From Pseudomonas hunanensis (GTDB taxonomy: Bacteria > Pseudomonadota > Gammaproteobacteria > Pseudomonadales > Pseudomonadaceae), in NCBI RefSeq assembly GCF_013393325.1, contig NZ_QJRC01000066.1, positions 61,045 to 125,044 on the forward strand: a stretch of 64,000 bases of DNA. The letters run 5' to 3'. The notes under the pieces were generated by a model. That model was not told the DNA's origin. It saw only the letters and a list, made by a program, of their open reading frames with translations, and searched no databases. The translations under genes were made by a program, and so were the position numbers. This document shows, piece by piece, positions 1-7,402 of this stretch (positions are counted from its first letter, which is position 1; each line of letters starts with the position of its first letter).

Positions 1-25
1 TCACAAAGAAATAGTCGTTCGCCCA

Positions 26-53
26 ATAAAAAGGCCGCCCTGAGGGCGGCCTT
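26..53 (-). terminator. Rho-independent terminator of the fbp-DUF924 unit
   Basis: On the minus strand a GC-rich stem (AAGGCCGCCC / GGGCGGCCTT, loop TCA) is followed by TTTTTATT. It lies 37 bp after the stop of the DUF924 gene and fits termination of that transcript. Bases 57-80, just beside it, resemble the tail of the REP element at 15.6 kb (TCGCGATGGCCTGCG), probably a REP remnant. Confidence 0.85.
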
Positions 54-89
54 GCATCGCGATGGCCTGCGCAGCAGGCCCTTCGGGCA

Positions 90-686
90 TCAGAACCTGG
101 AACCAGGCTCCAGCAAAAAGTCCATCTCTTCGCTGGTACTCGGGCGCTCCAGCACCAGGTTGCGGTGCGGGAAACGCCCGAACCGGGCAATGACTCGCTG
201 GTGCTGCTCGGCATAGTCGAGGAAGCCTTCGAACAGCCGGCGGGTAGCCTCTGGCTGCTCATCCAGCAGCATCTGATAGCGCTCGACACACAGGTTCTGC
301 CAGTCCAGCACCTCGGCATGCTCCAGCACCAGCAGTACGAACACCCGCTGGATGGGCAACAGTTGATAGTCCCAGCCCTTCTGCAGCCCCTGCATGGCCA
401 CCACCTGGGCACGCCGGTCGCCCTCGAAGGCGCGCGGCGTGTCGCGGTAAATCATGCGCGGCAGCTGGTCCAGCAAGATCAGCAGGCCCAGCCAGCCCTG
501 CGGGCTTTGCTGCCACTCGTCGAGCCCGCCCGCCAGGGCCTGCTCGACCAGGTCGCCAAACAGCGCATGGGCGTCGGCATCATGATGCTTGCCGAACCAC
601 AGCGTGCTCTTCTCGTCAGCCACGGCCTGGGCACTGGTGCCCCAACCGAACCACCACTCCAGCAACGGCTGCCAAGGTGCGAGCAT
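90..686 (-). CDS. DUF924 family protein
   Basis: This 198-residue cytosolic protein has the conserved features of the DUF924 family: an N-terminal W-W/F-G segment (LEWWFGWG), KSTLWFGKHHDADA, LLILLDQLPRMIYRD around residues 66-82, and a C-terminal RFGRFPHRN motif. The family is all-helical and TPR-like in fold, with no established biochemical role. The start is well placed: AAGGAG lies 6 nt upstream of the ATG. The gene begins 3 bp after the fbp stop codon, so its Shine-Dalgarno sits in the end of fbp and the two are almost certainly cotranscribed. Length is normal for the family. Confidence 0.9.
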   Translation of the reverse strand: MLAPWQPLLEWWFGWGTSAQAVADEKSTLWFGKHHDADAHALFGDLVEQALAGGLDEWQQSPQGWLGLLILLDQLPRMIYRDTPRAFEGDRRAQVVAMQGLQKGWDYQLLPIQRVFVLLVLEHAEVLDWQNLCVERYQMLLDEQPEATRRLFEGFLDYAEQHQRVIARFGRFPHRNLVLERPSTSEEMDFLLEPGSRF

Positions 687-689
687 GAC

Positions 690-1700
690 TTACTCCTTGT
701 GGTAGGCGGTGACGCGCTCGACCTCTTCCTTCGAGCCAAGGATCACCGACACGCGCTGGTGCAGGCTTTCTGGCTTGATGTCGAGGATGCGATCGTAACC
801 GTTGGTGGAAGCGCCGCCGGCCTGTTCGATGATGAACGACATCGGGTTGGCTTCGTACATCAGGCGCAGCTTGCCCGGTTTGCTTGGCTCGCGGGCATCA
901 CGTGGGTACATGAACAGGCCGCCACGGGTCAGGATGCGGTGCACGTCGGCTACCATCGAGGCAATCCAGCGCATGTTGTAGTTCTTCTTCAGCGGGCCGG
1001 TTTCACCTGCCAGCAGTTCGCCAACGTAGCGTTGTACCGGGGCTTCCCAGTGACGCTGGTTGGACATGTTGATAGCGAACTCGGCGGTGGTGGCCGGCAC
1101 CTGGATGTTTTCGTGAGTCAGTACGAAGCTACCCAGCTCACGGTCCAGGGTAAAGCCCTTGACGCCGTTGCCCAGGGTCAGGATCAGCATGGTCTGCGGG
1201 CCGTAGATGGCATAGCCGGCGGCAACCTGCTCGGTGCCTGGCTGCAGGAAGGCTTCTTCGTTGAGGCTTTCGTTCTGGCTCAGGTACTGGTTAGGGCAAC
1301 GCAGCACCGAGAAGATGGTGCCGACCGATACGTTGACGTCGATGTTCGACGAGCCGTCCAGTGGGTCGAAGACCAGCAAGTAGGCGCCTTTCGGGTACTT
1401 GCCCGGGATCTGGTAGGCGTTGTCCATTTCTTCGGACGCCATGCCGGCCAGGTGGCCGCCCCACTCGTTGGCTTCCAGCAGGATGTCGTTGGAAATCACG
1501 TCCAGTTTCTTCTGGACTTCGCCCTGCACGTTTTCAGTGCCCATGCTGCCCAGCACGCCGCCAAGGGCGCCTTTGGAGACGTGATGGCTGATTTCCTTGC
1601 ACGCACGCGCCACCACTTCGATCAGGAAGCGCAGATCGGCAGGGGTATTGTTGCTGCGGGTCTGCTCAATCAGATAGCGACTCAGGGTAACGCGGGACAT
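690..1700 (-). CDS. fbp: fructose-1,6-bisphosphatase, class I
   Basis: Hydrolyses fructose 1,6-bisphosphate to fructose 6-phosphate and phosphate. This is the irreversible gluconeogenic step, important in a pseudomonad that feeds on organic acids and lacks a normal upper glycolysis. The 336-residue protein has the metal-binding signature [12 protein letters not shown], and [13 protein letters not shown] and [37 protein letters not shown] near the C-terminus, all typical of FBPase class I. The frame stays open 34 codons upstream, but the ATG at 1700 is preferred because the protein then starts [10 protein letters not shown] like its homologues and CGGAG lies 6 nt upstream. The DUF924 gene follows after 3 bp. 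Confidence 0.97.
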   Translation of the reverse strand: MSRVTLSRYLIEQTRSNNTPADLRFLIEVVARACKEISHHVSKGALGGVLGSMGTENVQGEVQKKLDVISNDILLEANEWGGHLAGMASEEMDNAYQIPGKYPKGAYLLVFDPLDGSSNIDVNVSVGTIFSVLRCPNQYLSQNESLNEEAFLQPGTEQVAAGYAIYGPQTMLILTLGNGVKGFTLDRELGSFVLTHENIQVPATTAEFAINMSNQRHWEAPVQRYVGELLAGETGPLKKNYNMRWIASMVADVHRILTRGGLFMYPRDAREPSKPGKLRLMYEANPMSFIIEQAGGASTNGYDRILDIKPESLHQRVSVILGSKEEVERVTAYHKE

Positions 1701-1848
1701 GTATGGCTCCGAATGGATGGGGGAGATAAAAAACCCCCGCAGTTTACAGGGAGAGTGGCGGGCTAGCGAGTGATGAGACTCGCCACGGCTCTCAGACGGC
1801 ACAATAGGTCGGTAGTTCAGCCTTCGCCAGGCCGGTGGTCGGAGTGAG

Positions 1849-1942
1849 GGCCATTCGCGGGTGAACCCGCTCCCACAAGGATCTACACAGGCCTTGCAGC
1901 TGTAGATTTCCCTGTGGGAGCGGGTTTACCCGCGAAGAGGTC
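1849..1942. repeat. REP pair (inverted), P. putida type
   Basis: Two inverted copies of a REP element with core CGCGGG(T)..ACCCGCTCCCACA face each other at 1849-1877 and 1913-1942, about 35 bp apart. Each arm contains the GCGGGTTTACCCGC imperfect palindrome typical of P. putida extragenic repeats. The pair lies between fbp and glgP and can form a long hairpin that separates the two units. A second pair of the same subtype is at 34836-34930. Confidence 0.9.
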
Positions 1943-1956
1943 AGCACAGGCTTACA

Positions 1957-4407
1957 TCAATCCAGAGCCTTCCAGATCTCGTTGGCATATTCGCGAATGG
2001 TCCGGTCCGACGAGAACCAACCCATCCGCGCGGTGTTCAGCACCGCCATGCGCCACCATTCCTGCGGCGTGTGCCACAGGTCTTCGACCCGTCGCTGGGC
2101 ATCCCAGTAGGCATCGAAATCGGCGCATACGAGGAAACGATCGTAGGCCACCAGGCCATCGATCAACCCGGTGTAGCGTGACGGGTCGTCTGACGAGAAC
2201 ACGCCGCTGCGAATGGCCTGCAACACATCGCTCAAGCGGCTGGAGGCGGCTATGGCGGCATTGGCACCAAAATCACCGGCCCGCTTGCGTGCCTCGACCT
2301 GCTGCGCGGTCAGGCCGAAGATGAACATATTGTCGGCCCCTACCTGCTCGCACATCTCTACGTTGGCGCCATCCAAGGTGCCGATGGTCAGCGCGCCATT
2401 GAGGCCGAACTTCATGTTGCTGGTGCCAGAGGCCTCGTAACCGGCGGTGGAAATCTGTTCGGAAAGGTCCGCCGCCGGAATGATGCTTTCGGCCAGGCTG
2501 ACGTTGTAGTTAGGCAGGAACACCACCTTCAGCAAGCCGCGCACGGTCGGGTCGTTGTTCACCACCCGGGCGATGTCGTTGGCCAGCTTTATGATCAGCT
2601 TGGCCTGGTGGTAACTGGCCGCAGCCTTGCCAGCGAAGATCTTCACCCGCGGCACCCAATTGGTGCCTGGGTCATTGCGCATGGCCTGGTACAGCGCAAC
2701 GGTGTGCAGGAGGTTCAGCAGCTGGCGCTTGTACTCGTGAATGCGTTTGACCTGCACGTCAAACAGCGCCTCGGGGTTGACCGTAACGCCAATGCGGTCC
2801 TGGATGATGCTGGCCAGGGCGCGTTTGCTGTGCAGGCGCTGGGCCGCGAACTGCTTGCGGAAACCGGCTTTGTCGGCGAACGGCACCAGGCCGGCCAGAA
2901 GCGCCTCCGGGTCGTCCTTGAGTTCCGGGCCAAGCGCCTCGACCAGCATCTCGGTCAGCTGAGGGTTGGACTGGTACAACCAGCGGCGGAAGGTAATGCC
3001 ATTGGTCTTGTTGTTGATCCGTTGCGGATAGAGCTTGTGCAGTTCGGAAAACACCGTGCTCTTCATCAGCTTGCTGTGCAGCGCCGACACGCCGTTGACG
3101 CTGTGCGAGCCAAGAAACGCCAGGTTGCCCATGCGCACCCGACGGCCGTTGTCTTCTTCGATCAACGACACCGCGCGCAGCACGTCGAAATCGTGCAGGC
3201 CTTTGGCCCGCAAGGCATCGATATGGAAGGCATTGATCAGGTAGATGATCTGCATGTGCCGCGGCAGCATGCGCTCCATCAACGCTACCGGCCAGGTTTC
3301 CAGGGCTTCGGGCAACAGGGTGTGGTTGGTGTAGGCGAGCGTACCGACGGTCAGCTCCCAGGCCTTTTCCCAAGGCACTTCGTGCTGATCCACCAGTAAC
3401 CGCATCAACTCCGCCACGGCAATCGAGGGGTGGGTGTCGTTGAGCTGGATGGCCGCCGCATCGGGCAGGTTGAGCAGGTCCTTGTGCATGTTCAGGTGAC
3501 GGCGCAGCAAGTCCTGCAGCGAAGCCGACACGAAGAAATACTCCTGGCGCAGGCGCAACTCCTGACCGGCCTCGGTACTGTCAGCCGGGTACAGCACACG
3601 CGAGATACTCTCGGCACGCGCCACTTCAGCCACAGCCCCCAGATGGTCACCGGCGTTGAAACGCTCCAGGTGCAGCTCTTCCAGCGCACGCGCACGCCAC
3701 AAGCGCAGGGTGTTGACGCTGGCTCCGCGCCAGCCGACCACCGGCGTGTCGTATGCCACCGCCCGCACCGTTTCACCCGGCGACCATACCTGACGTGGGG
3801 TGCCGCTGGCATCGTGCACGGTTTCGACACTGCCGCCGAAGCTGATCGGGTAAATCACCTCGGCGCGTTCGAACTCCCAGGGGTTGCCGAAATCCAGCCA
3901 GTTTTCAGTCTGTTCCTGCTGCCAGCCATCGACCACCGCCTGCCGGAACAGCCCATGCTCGTAGCGGATGCCGTAGCCATGGGCAGCGATACCCAAGGTA
4001 GACATGCTCTCCATGAAGCATGCAGCCAATCGGCCCAAGCCACCATTGCCCAACGCAGCATCCGGCTCAAGCAGACGAATACGTTCAAGGTCCACATCCA
4101 GCCCTTCCAGCGCATCGCGCGCGATGTCCAACAAGCCCAAGTTGCTCAGGCTGTCGTACAGCAGGCGGCCGATGAGGAACTCCAGGGAAAGGTAGTAGAC
4201 CCGTTTCTGGCTGCGCCGATAGGCCTGACGCGTATGATCCATCCAGTGATCGACCATGTGATCGCGCGCAGCCAGGGCAATGGCTTCGAACCAGTCATGG
4301 TCGAAGGCGTGCTCCGGGTCCTTGCCGACCGCGTAGGTCAGCTTGTTCAGTACAGCAGCGCGAAAATCCGCGACTTCGGCGTCACGAGCTTTAGGTTCCT
4401 GGGACAT
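1957..4407 (-). CDS. glgP: glycogen/maltodextrin phosphorylase
   Basis: Pyridoxal-phosphate enzyme that removes glucose 1-phosphate from the ends of alpha-1,4-glucans. The 816-residue length is normal for bacterial GlgP/MalP. Family features are LGNGGLGRLAACFMESMSTLGIAAHGYGIRYEHGLF in the N-terminal third, QLNDTHPSIAVAELMRLL, and the PLP-lysine region EASGTSNMKFGLNGALTIGTLDGANVE near residue 650. The frame is open 31 codons further upstream, but MSQEPKARDAEV at 4407 has GAGGA ahead of it and matches the usual N-terminus. It stands alone, away from the other glycogen/trehalose genes. GlgP versus MalP substrate preference cannot be decided from sequence. Confidence 0.95.
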   Translation of the reverse strand: MSQEPKARDAEVADFRAAVLNKLTYAVGKDPEHAFDHDWFEAIALAARDHMVDHWMDHTRQAYRRSQKRVYYLSLEFLIGRLLYDSLSNLGLLDIARDALEGLDVDLERIRLLEPDAALGNGGLGRLAACFMESMSTLGIAAHGYGIRYEHGLFRQAVVDGWQQEQTENWLDFGNPWEFERAEVIYPISFGGSVETVHDASGTPRQVWSPGETVRAVAYDTPVVGWRGASVNTLRLWRARALEELHLERFNAGDHLGAVAEVARAESISRVLYPADSTEAGQELRLRQEYFFVSASLQDLLRRHLNMHKDLLNLPDAAAIQLNDTHPSIAVAELMRLLVDQHEVPWEKAWELTVGTLAYTNHTLLPEALETWPVALMERMLPRHMQIIYLINAFHIDALRAKGLHDFDVLRAVSLIEEDNGRRVRMGNLAFLGSHSVNGVSALHSKLMKSTVFSELHKLYPQRINNKTNGITFRRWLYQSNPQLTEMLVEALGPELKDDPEALLAGLVPFADKAGFRKQFAAQRLHSKRALASIIQDRIGVTVNPEALFDVQVKRIHEYKRQLLNLLHTVALYQAMRNDPGTNWVPRVKIFAGKAAASYHQAKLIIKLANDIARVVNNDPTVRGLLKVVFLPNYNVSLAESIIPAADLSEQISTAGYEASGTSNMKFGLNGALTIGTLDGANVEMCEQVGADNMFIFGLTAQQVEARKRAGDFGANAAIAASSRLSDVLQAIRSGVFSSDDPSRYTGLIDGLVAYDRFLVCADFDAYWDAQRRVEDLWHTPQEWWRMAVLNTARMGWFSSDRTIREYANEIWKALD

Positions 4408-4526
4408 GCGGCATCCTCGGGCAAGTTGACGAAAGCGGAGGGAGATTGATGAGACTAGACCCTTCGACCGGGAGTGACAGTTACGGTTCGCAGTTTTCAT
4501 GCCGACGCTGCGATTCCGGCAAAAGG

Positions 4527-4557
4527 TTGTTCATAAATTGAACAATTCCGGTATCAT
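4527..4557 (+). promoter_or_regulatory. palindromic operator over a candidate promoter of the YkgJ-type gene
   Basis: TTGTTCA-TAAAT-TGAACAA (4527-4545) is a perfect 7-bp inverted repeat with a 5-bp spacer. It is followed by TATCAT (4552-4557), a plausible -10. TTGTTC or TTCATA within the palindrome would serve as the -35, with 19 or 16 bp spacing. A protein bound to the palindrome would cover the -35 element. The promoter assignment is inference; the palindrome is seen directly. Confidence 0.5.
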
Positions 4558-4591
4558 CGCGCGCCCCAAGACCGTGATCCACCCTATAAAG

Positions 4592-4996
4592 ATGAAAACG
4601 ACCCTGATCGCCGCGGCCGAAGTCGACCGCCTGGAGACCTGGCAGCGCTATACCAGCAACATGTGCCATGGCTGCCATTCGACCTGCTGCACCCTGCCGG
4701 TGGAGGTGAAGATCAAGGATCTGATCCGTATCGGCGTGGTCGACGAGTTCGAAAAAGACGAACCGCCGAAGAACGTGGCTAAACGCTTGCAGAAGGAAGG
4801 CATCATCGAGCGCTTCAACCAGAAGTCGGGGATTTTCACCCTGACCCGGATGAGCAACGATGACTGCATGTACCTGGATCGTAAAAGCCGCCTGTGCACC
4901 ATTTATGACAAGCGCCCGGATACCTGCCGCAACCACCCCAAGGTCGGGCCGCGGCCGGGGTATTGTGCGTACAAGCCCAAGGTGGTTGGCCGTTGA
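4592..4996 (+). CDS. YkgJ family cysteine cluster protein
   Basis: Small protein of 134 residues belonging to the YkgJ/UPF0153 cysteine-cluster family (putative zinc- or iron-chelating domain), function unproven. The cysteines are seen in CHGCHSTCC near residues 23-31, then DDCMYLD, RLCTIYDKRPDTCRNHP and a last one in GYCAY, the usual CxxCxxxCC...C...C arrangement. The ATG at 4592 gives the usual N-terminus MKTTLIAAAEVDRL. No good Shine-Dalgarno is visible (CTATAAAG precedes it), so translation may be weak or from a short leader. An upstream in-frame ATG at 4499 would place the palindromic promoter inside the gene and is unlikely. Confidence 0.85.
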   Translation: MKTTLIAAAEVDRLETWQRYTSNMCHGCHSTCCTLPVEVKIKDLIRIGVVDEFEKDEPPKNVAKRLQKEGIIERFNQKSGIFTLTRMSNDDCMYLDRKSRLCTIYDKRPDTCRNHPKVGPRPGYCAYKPKVVGR

Positions 4997-5009
4997 CGGC
5001 CACGCCAAG

Positions 5010-5161
5010 ACTCAATAGACTTTTACTCGTCTTGATGTATACGGAGCTTCCTTCAGGAAGTGTCTAGACGCCGCCACCTGGTTCCGGCCGTGCCGGTTGA
5101 CGGGAGAAATCCCTAAGGGCATCCGCGATACGACCCCCTTCATTGGGGGTTTTGTGTTTTT
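5010..5161 (+). ncRNA. candidate structured transcript or 3'UTR ending in a terminator
   Basis: This 150-bp stretch has no convincing gene but holds several short hairpins in a row: CTTCC-TTCA-GGAAG near 5048-5061, a CCGGCCGTGCCGG palindrome near 5086-5098, GGGAGAAATCCC at 5102-5113, and a terminator at 5134-5161. The terminator polarity shows a plus-strand transcript. It may be only the 3'UTR of the upstream cysteine-cluster gene. No promoter of its own is obvious, and it is not a 4.5S, 6S, tmRNA or RsmY/Z sequence that I recognise. Confidence 0.3.
5134..5161 (+). terminator. Rho-independent terminator
   Basis: CCCCC-TTCATT-GGGGG followed by TTTTGTGTTTTT on the plus strand. It ends the transcript from the cysteine-cluster gene or the structured RNA before it, and separates these from the oppositely oriented accessory cassette. 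Confidence 0.85.
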
Positions 5162-5187
5162 ACAGCCTGCTTGAAACAAGCTTGAGC

Positions 5188-5727
5188 TCAACCAGCCTGA
5201 AAAAGCTTGCCCCGATGACGTATAGCTACGACCAAAGCCGCGACAGCGAGCCCAAATGACATCAGGCCTGCCAACACCACCTTGAACTTTATTGATTGAT
5301 TGTTCCAAGCGATGACTTGCTGATGGAATCGATCATCGAAAAGGACACGGCCATCCAAGGTGGCCAGTTCACGCACTTGGCTGCCGTCGTCCAGGCGCTC
5401 CACCGTCAAGGATACCTTCTTGTTTATTCGCAGCCCTGACTCCTTGTACAACGCCGGATACGTGTAGATCCCTTTACCATACCGTACTCCATCCAGCGTG
5501 TATGCAACTGCGAAATGTATAATCGAACGATTATGCTCCCAAGTGTCCGGGTAACCCGATACACGCCCTTCAACAAACGTCAACCTGGAAAAATCAGGAG
5601 CTTTGTATACTTTTAAGTCACTGTAATACAGCGCTGCAAATGACAGCATTGTAACCAAAACAATTGATAGCAATTGAATACGTTTAAACGGAGGGGAGGC
5701 TCTGTATATTTTGAAAAAACCAGACAT
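5188..5727 (-). CDS. small two-TM protein with extracytoplasmic domain, unknown function
   Basis: Not a family I can name; it is reminiscent of DUF3592-type membrane proteins. The 179-residue protein has a hydrophobic segment at about residues 18-37 (RIQLLSIVLVTMLSFAALYY), a ~110-residue polar domain, and a second TM near residues 147-168 (FKVVLAGLMSFGLAVAALVVAI). Two TMs with an external loop are predicted. A very strong Shine-Dalgarno (AAGGAGGAGGT) lies 9 nt upstream of the ATG at 5727; a GTG at 5736 is too close to it. It is the last gene of a three-gene AT-rich minus-strand cassette, 53 bp after the preceding stop. An immunity-type or accessory membrane role is conjecture. Confidence 0.75.
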   Translation of the reverse strand: MSGFFKIYRASPPFKRIQLLSIVLVTMLSFAALYYSDLKVYKAPDFSRLTFVEGRVSGYPDTWEHNRSIIHFAVAYTLDGVRYGKGIYTYPALYKESGLRINKKVSLTVERLDDGSQVRELATLDGRVLFDDRFHQQVIAWNNQSIKFKVVLAGLMSFGLAVAALVVAIRHRGKLFQAG

Positions 5728-5780
5728 TGAATGCACACCTCCTCCTTATATCTTACCAAAACAATGCAGAACTACGCTCT

Positions 5781-6611
5781 TCAGTGATACCTGTCAACAC
5801 CCCAATTACTACCGCCAGGCTCGATAATTTGTATGGGACCAATATCAATATTCCACCCTGGGTACTCTAGAGGACCGACGCCAATACCCCAACCGGAGCC
5901 AGTCAGTGGAATGACCTGACTCCCTCCACTGTCACCCTCTATATATCCGCCCCCACTTCCCGCGCTCACTCCAAATATGTAAACGGAGTTACTGCCAAGC
6001 GAAACATTATGTGTATCAGGATTCCACTGACTTACCGCAATGCCACCTGAGTAGCTCGCAATTATTTGATCAAGAGATGCCAGTGTCAAGTCCGGTGCAA
6101 CCCAGTAATCTGGAAACACCGCGCTTGTATCCGCAACAAAATATTTTTCCAGAACAGGGATAATTGCAGAATGATACAATTTCTTCGCCACATCAGAATT
6201 AAAAATCCCAAACGCATTAGCCCCTACACCCACAGCTGTGAATGCCACTGCAGCTGAACTTGCACCAGCCAGCAAGGTAATTCCTCCAACAATCCCAGCA
6301 TCATTCCCAATCAGACTTAAGACATCTCCGGTTTCAAATTCCTGCTTCGTCTTGTACCTCGCTGTAATCTTTAGAAGCACTGTAGTTGCCGCCAGGGTAT
6401 TCGTTTTTATGTTCAGAAATGGTGTAAAACCCGCTGTCAGCTTTACAATCGACGTGACGCCTGCGACCGCAGCACCTGTCTGCGCACTCTGGTTCACCAA
6501 ATCGAAACCAGACTTGTCGCTATCGTACTGATCCACTATGGAGGTCGAAGCCGCCCCCACCGCGACGGGTGCATCGACATAGCCCAGGATTATTTCAACT
6601 GTTTTAGCCAT
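5781..6611 (-). CDS. hydrophobic protein with Gly/Trp/Pro-rich C-terminal repeats, unknown function
   Basis: No recognised family. The 276-residue protein has a polar N-terminus, an Ala/Gly/Val-rich middle (about residues 40-140) with long stretches able to insert in or cross a membrane (e.g. IVGGITLLAGASSAAVAFTAVGVG), and a polar segment. Its last ~60 residues are rich in Gly, Trp, Pro and Ser. The tail contains two related units, WGIGVGPLEYPG and WNIDIGPIQIIEPG, followed by NWGVDRYH. No signal peptide is evident. The Shine-Dalgarno (AAAGGAGTGA) overlaps the stop codon of the upstream oxygenase gene, 6 bp away, so the two are translationally coupled. Base composition is clearly more AT-rich than the flanking genes, suggesting acquisition. 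A pore-forming or secreted role would fit but is not shown. Confidence 0.75.
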   Translation of the reverse strand: MAKTVEIILGYVDAPVAVGAASTSIVDQYDSDKSGFDLVNQSAQTGAAVAGVTSIVKLTAGFTPFLNIKTNTLAATTVLLKITARYKTKQEFETGDVLSLIGNDAGIVGGITLLAGASSAAVAFTAVGVGANAFGIFNSDVAKKLYHSAIIPVLEKYFVADTSAVFPDYWVAPDLTLASLDQIIASYSGGIAVSQWNPDTHNVSLGSNSVYIFGVSAGSGGGYIEGDSGGSQVIPLTGSGWGIGVGPLEYPGWNIDIGPIQIIEPGGSNWGVDRYH

Positions 6612-6617
6612 CTGCCA

Positions 6618-7202
6618 TCACTCCTTTATCATCGTCTTGAAGGCAATACTCATACGCAGACGGTTACAGCTTGCTGCAGGTGCCCGTGCGGCGTGCGGTA
6701 TCTCGCCATTGAAAACGACAACCCTTCTTGGCTTGGGCTGTACCGACATAATGATGGTCTCCTTGCCGGCGTCGTAGAACATTAACTCGCCTCCCCAGCA
6801 AGTGGCCCAATGTTCACTACAGAACAGCATGACAGTTCGTCCCGGCGCCTCCGCAGTATTATCCCGATGTATAGGTCCATCCTGACTGGTGGTTTGCCCG
6901 TTCGCGTACACACCCAGCAATACGGCTGAAGGCATGTGAGCGGCTTTAATGCGTGCCCAGATGTCCGCCAGGAAACCCCAGTCCGAGCGCTCACGCAGCT
7001 CCTGCTCGCAATCTTCCAACTTGTCTCTGCGAGAGCCGGCTATGAAACTGTGCCAGCAAGGGCGCTCAAGCGGCGAATAAGGATAAGGCCACCCATAGCG
7101 CCACACCGAATCAGTAAGGAGCTGCTAGATTTGCGCATGCTCTTTATCGGTAATGCCGTCATCGATAATGCATATATCCTTGCCGACAATCACATCAGAC
7201 AT
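6618..7202 (-). pseudogene. 2OG-Fe(II) oxygenase (prolyl-4-hydroxylase-like), interrupted by an amber codon
   Basis: Reading from the ATG at 7202 (GAGGG 9 nt upstream) gives MSDVIVGKDICIIDDGITD and then, in the same frame, a TAG at codon 26 (7125-7127). The frame resumes as QLLTDSVWRYGW and stays open to 6618. The full frame of 194 codons carries the family's metal-binding H-x-D (HRDN, codons 112-114), the GGELMFYD strand, the distal His in GEIPHAARAP (codon 170) and the 2OG-binding Arg in RLRMSIAF. The N-terminal IIDD strand and first helix lie before the stop. Translation could restart at GTG 7106 (162 residues, all catalytic residues kept), but no Shine-Dalgarno precedes it. Either a recent nonsense mutation or readthrough is possible. 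First gene of the cassette. Confidence 0.8.
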
Positions 7203-7346
7203 ATTCAGTCCCTCACCCTCAAATAAAGTAGGGAGATGAGACTAATGAATAATCAAACACCCAGACACATGGAGACATTTACTGATACAGTGGCATTTAC
7301 CAGAAATCCACACACCTGAAATACTAACTTTTGATGAACGCAAGGC
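7203..7346. other. upstream region of the accessory cassette
   Basis: AT-rich non-coding sequence between the cassette and typA. It must contain the cassette promoter (minus strand), but no clear -35/-10 pair stands out. No direct repeats or att-like sequence flanking the cassette were found by eye. Confidence 0.5.
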
Positions 7347-7384
7347 AAAAAAAACGCCCCCGGCCTTACGACCGGGGGCGTTTT
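7347..7384 (-). terminator. terminator of typA (bidirectional)
   Basis: ACGCCCCCGGCC-TTAC-GACCGGGGGCGT-type stem flanked by A8 on the left and TTTT on the right. On the minus strand it is followed by T8, so it ends the typA transcript 18 bp after its stop. Confidence 0.9.
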
Positions 7385-7402
7385 CATTCAGCCTGAGCTA
7401 AC

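Noticed and set aside
165..1766. Long open frame (533 codons) antisense to the DUF924 gene and fbp
   Set aside because: Mirror frame of high-GC genes; composition biased to H, Q, V and A with no domain, and fbp on the other strand is unmistakable. The same applies to the frames at 7535-9265, 9226-10878 and 50344-53205.
5012..5308. 98-codon minus-strand open frame
   Set aside because: It lies across a plus-strand terminator and the 3' end of the two-TM gene, has no Shine-Dalgarno and no protein-like composition.
5188..7346. Prophage, integrative element or IS explaining the accessory cassette
   Set aside because: No integrase, transposase, terminal inverted repeats, tRNA target or flanking direct repeats could be seen.
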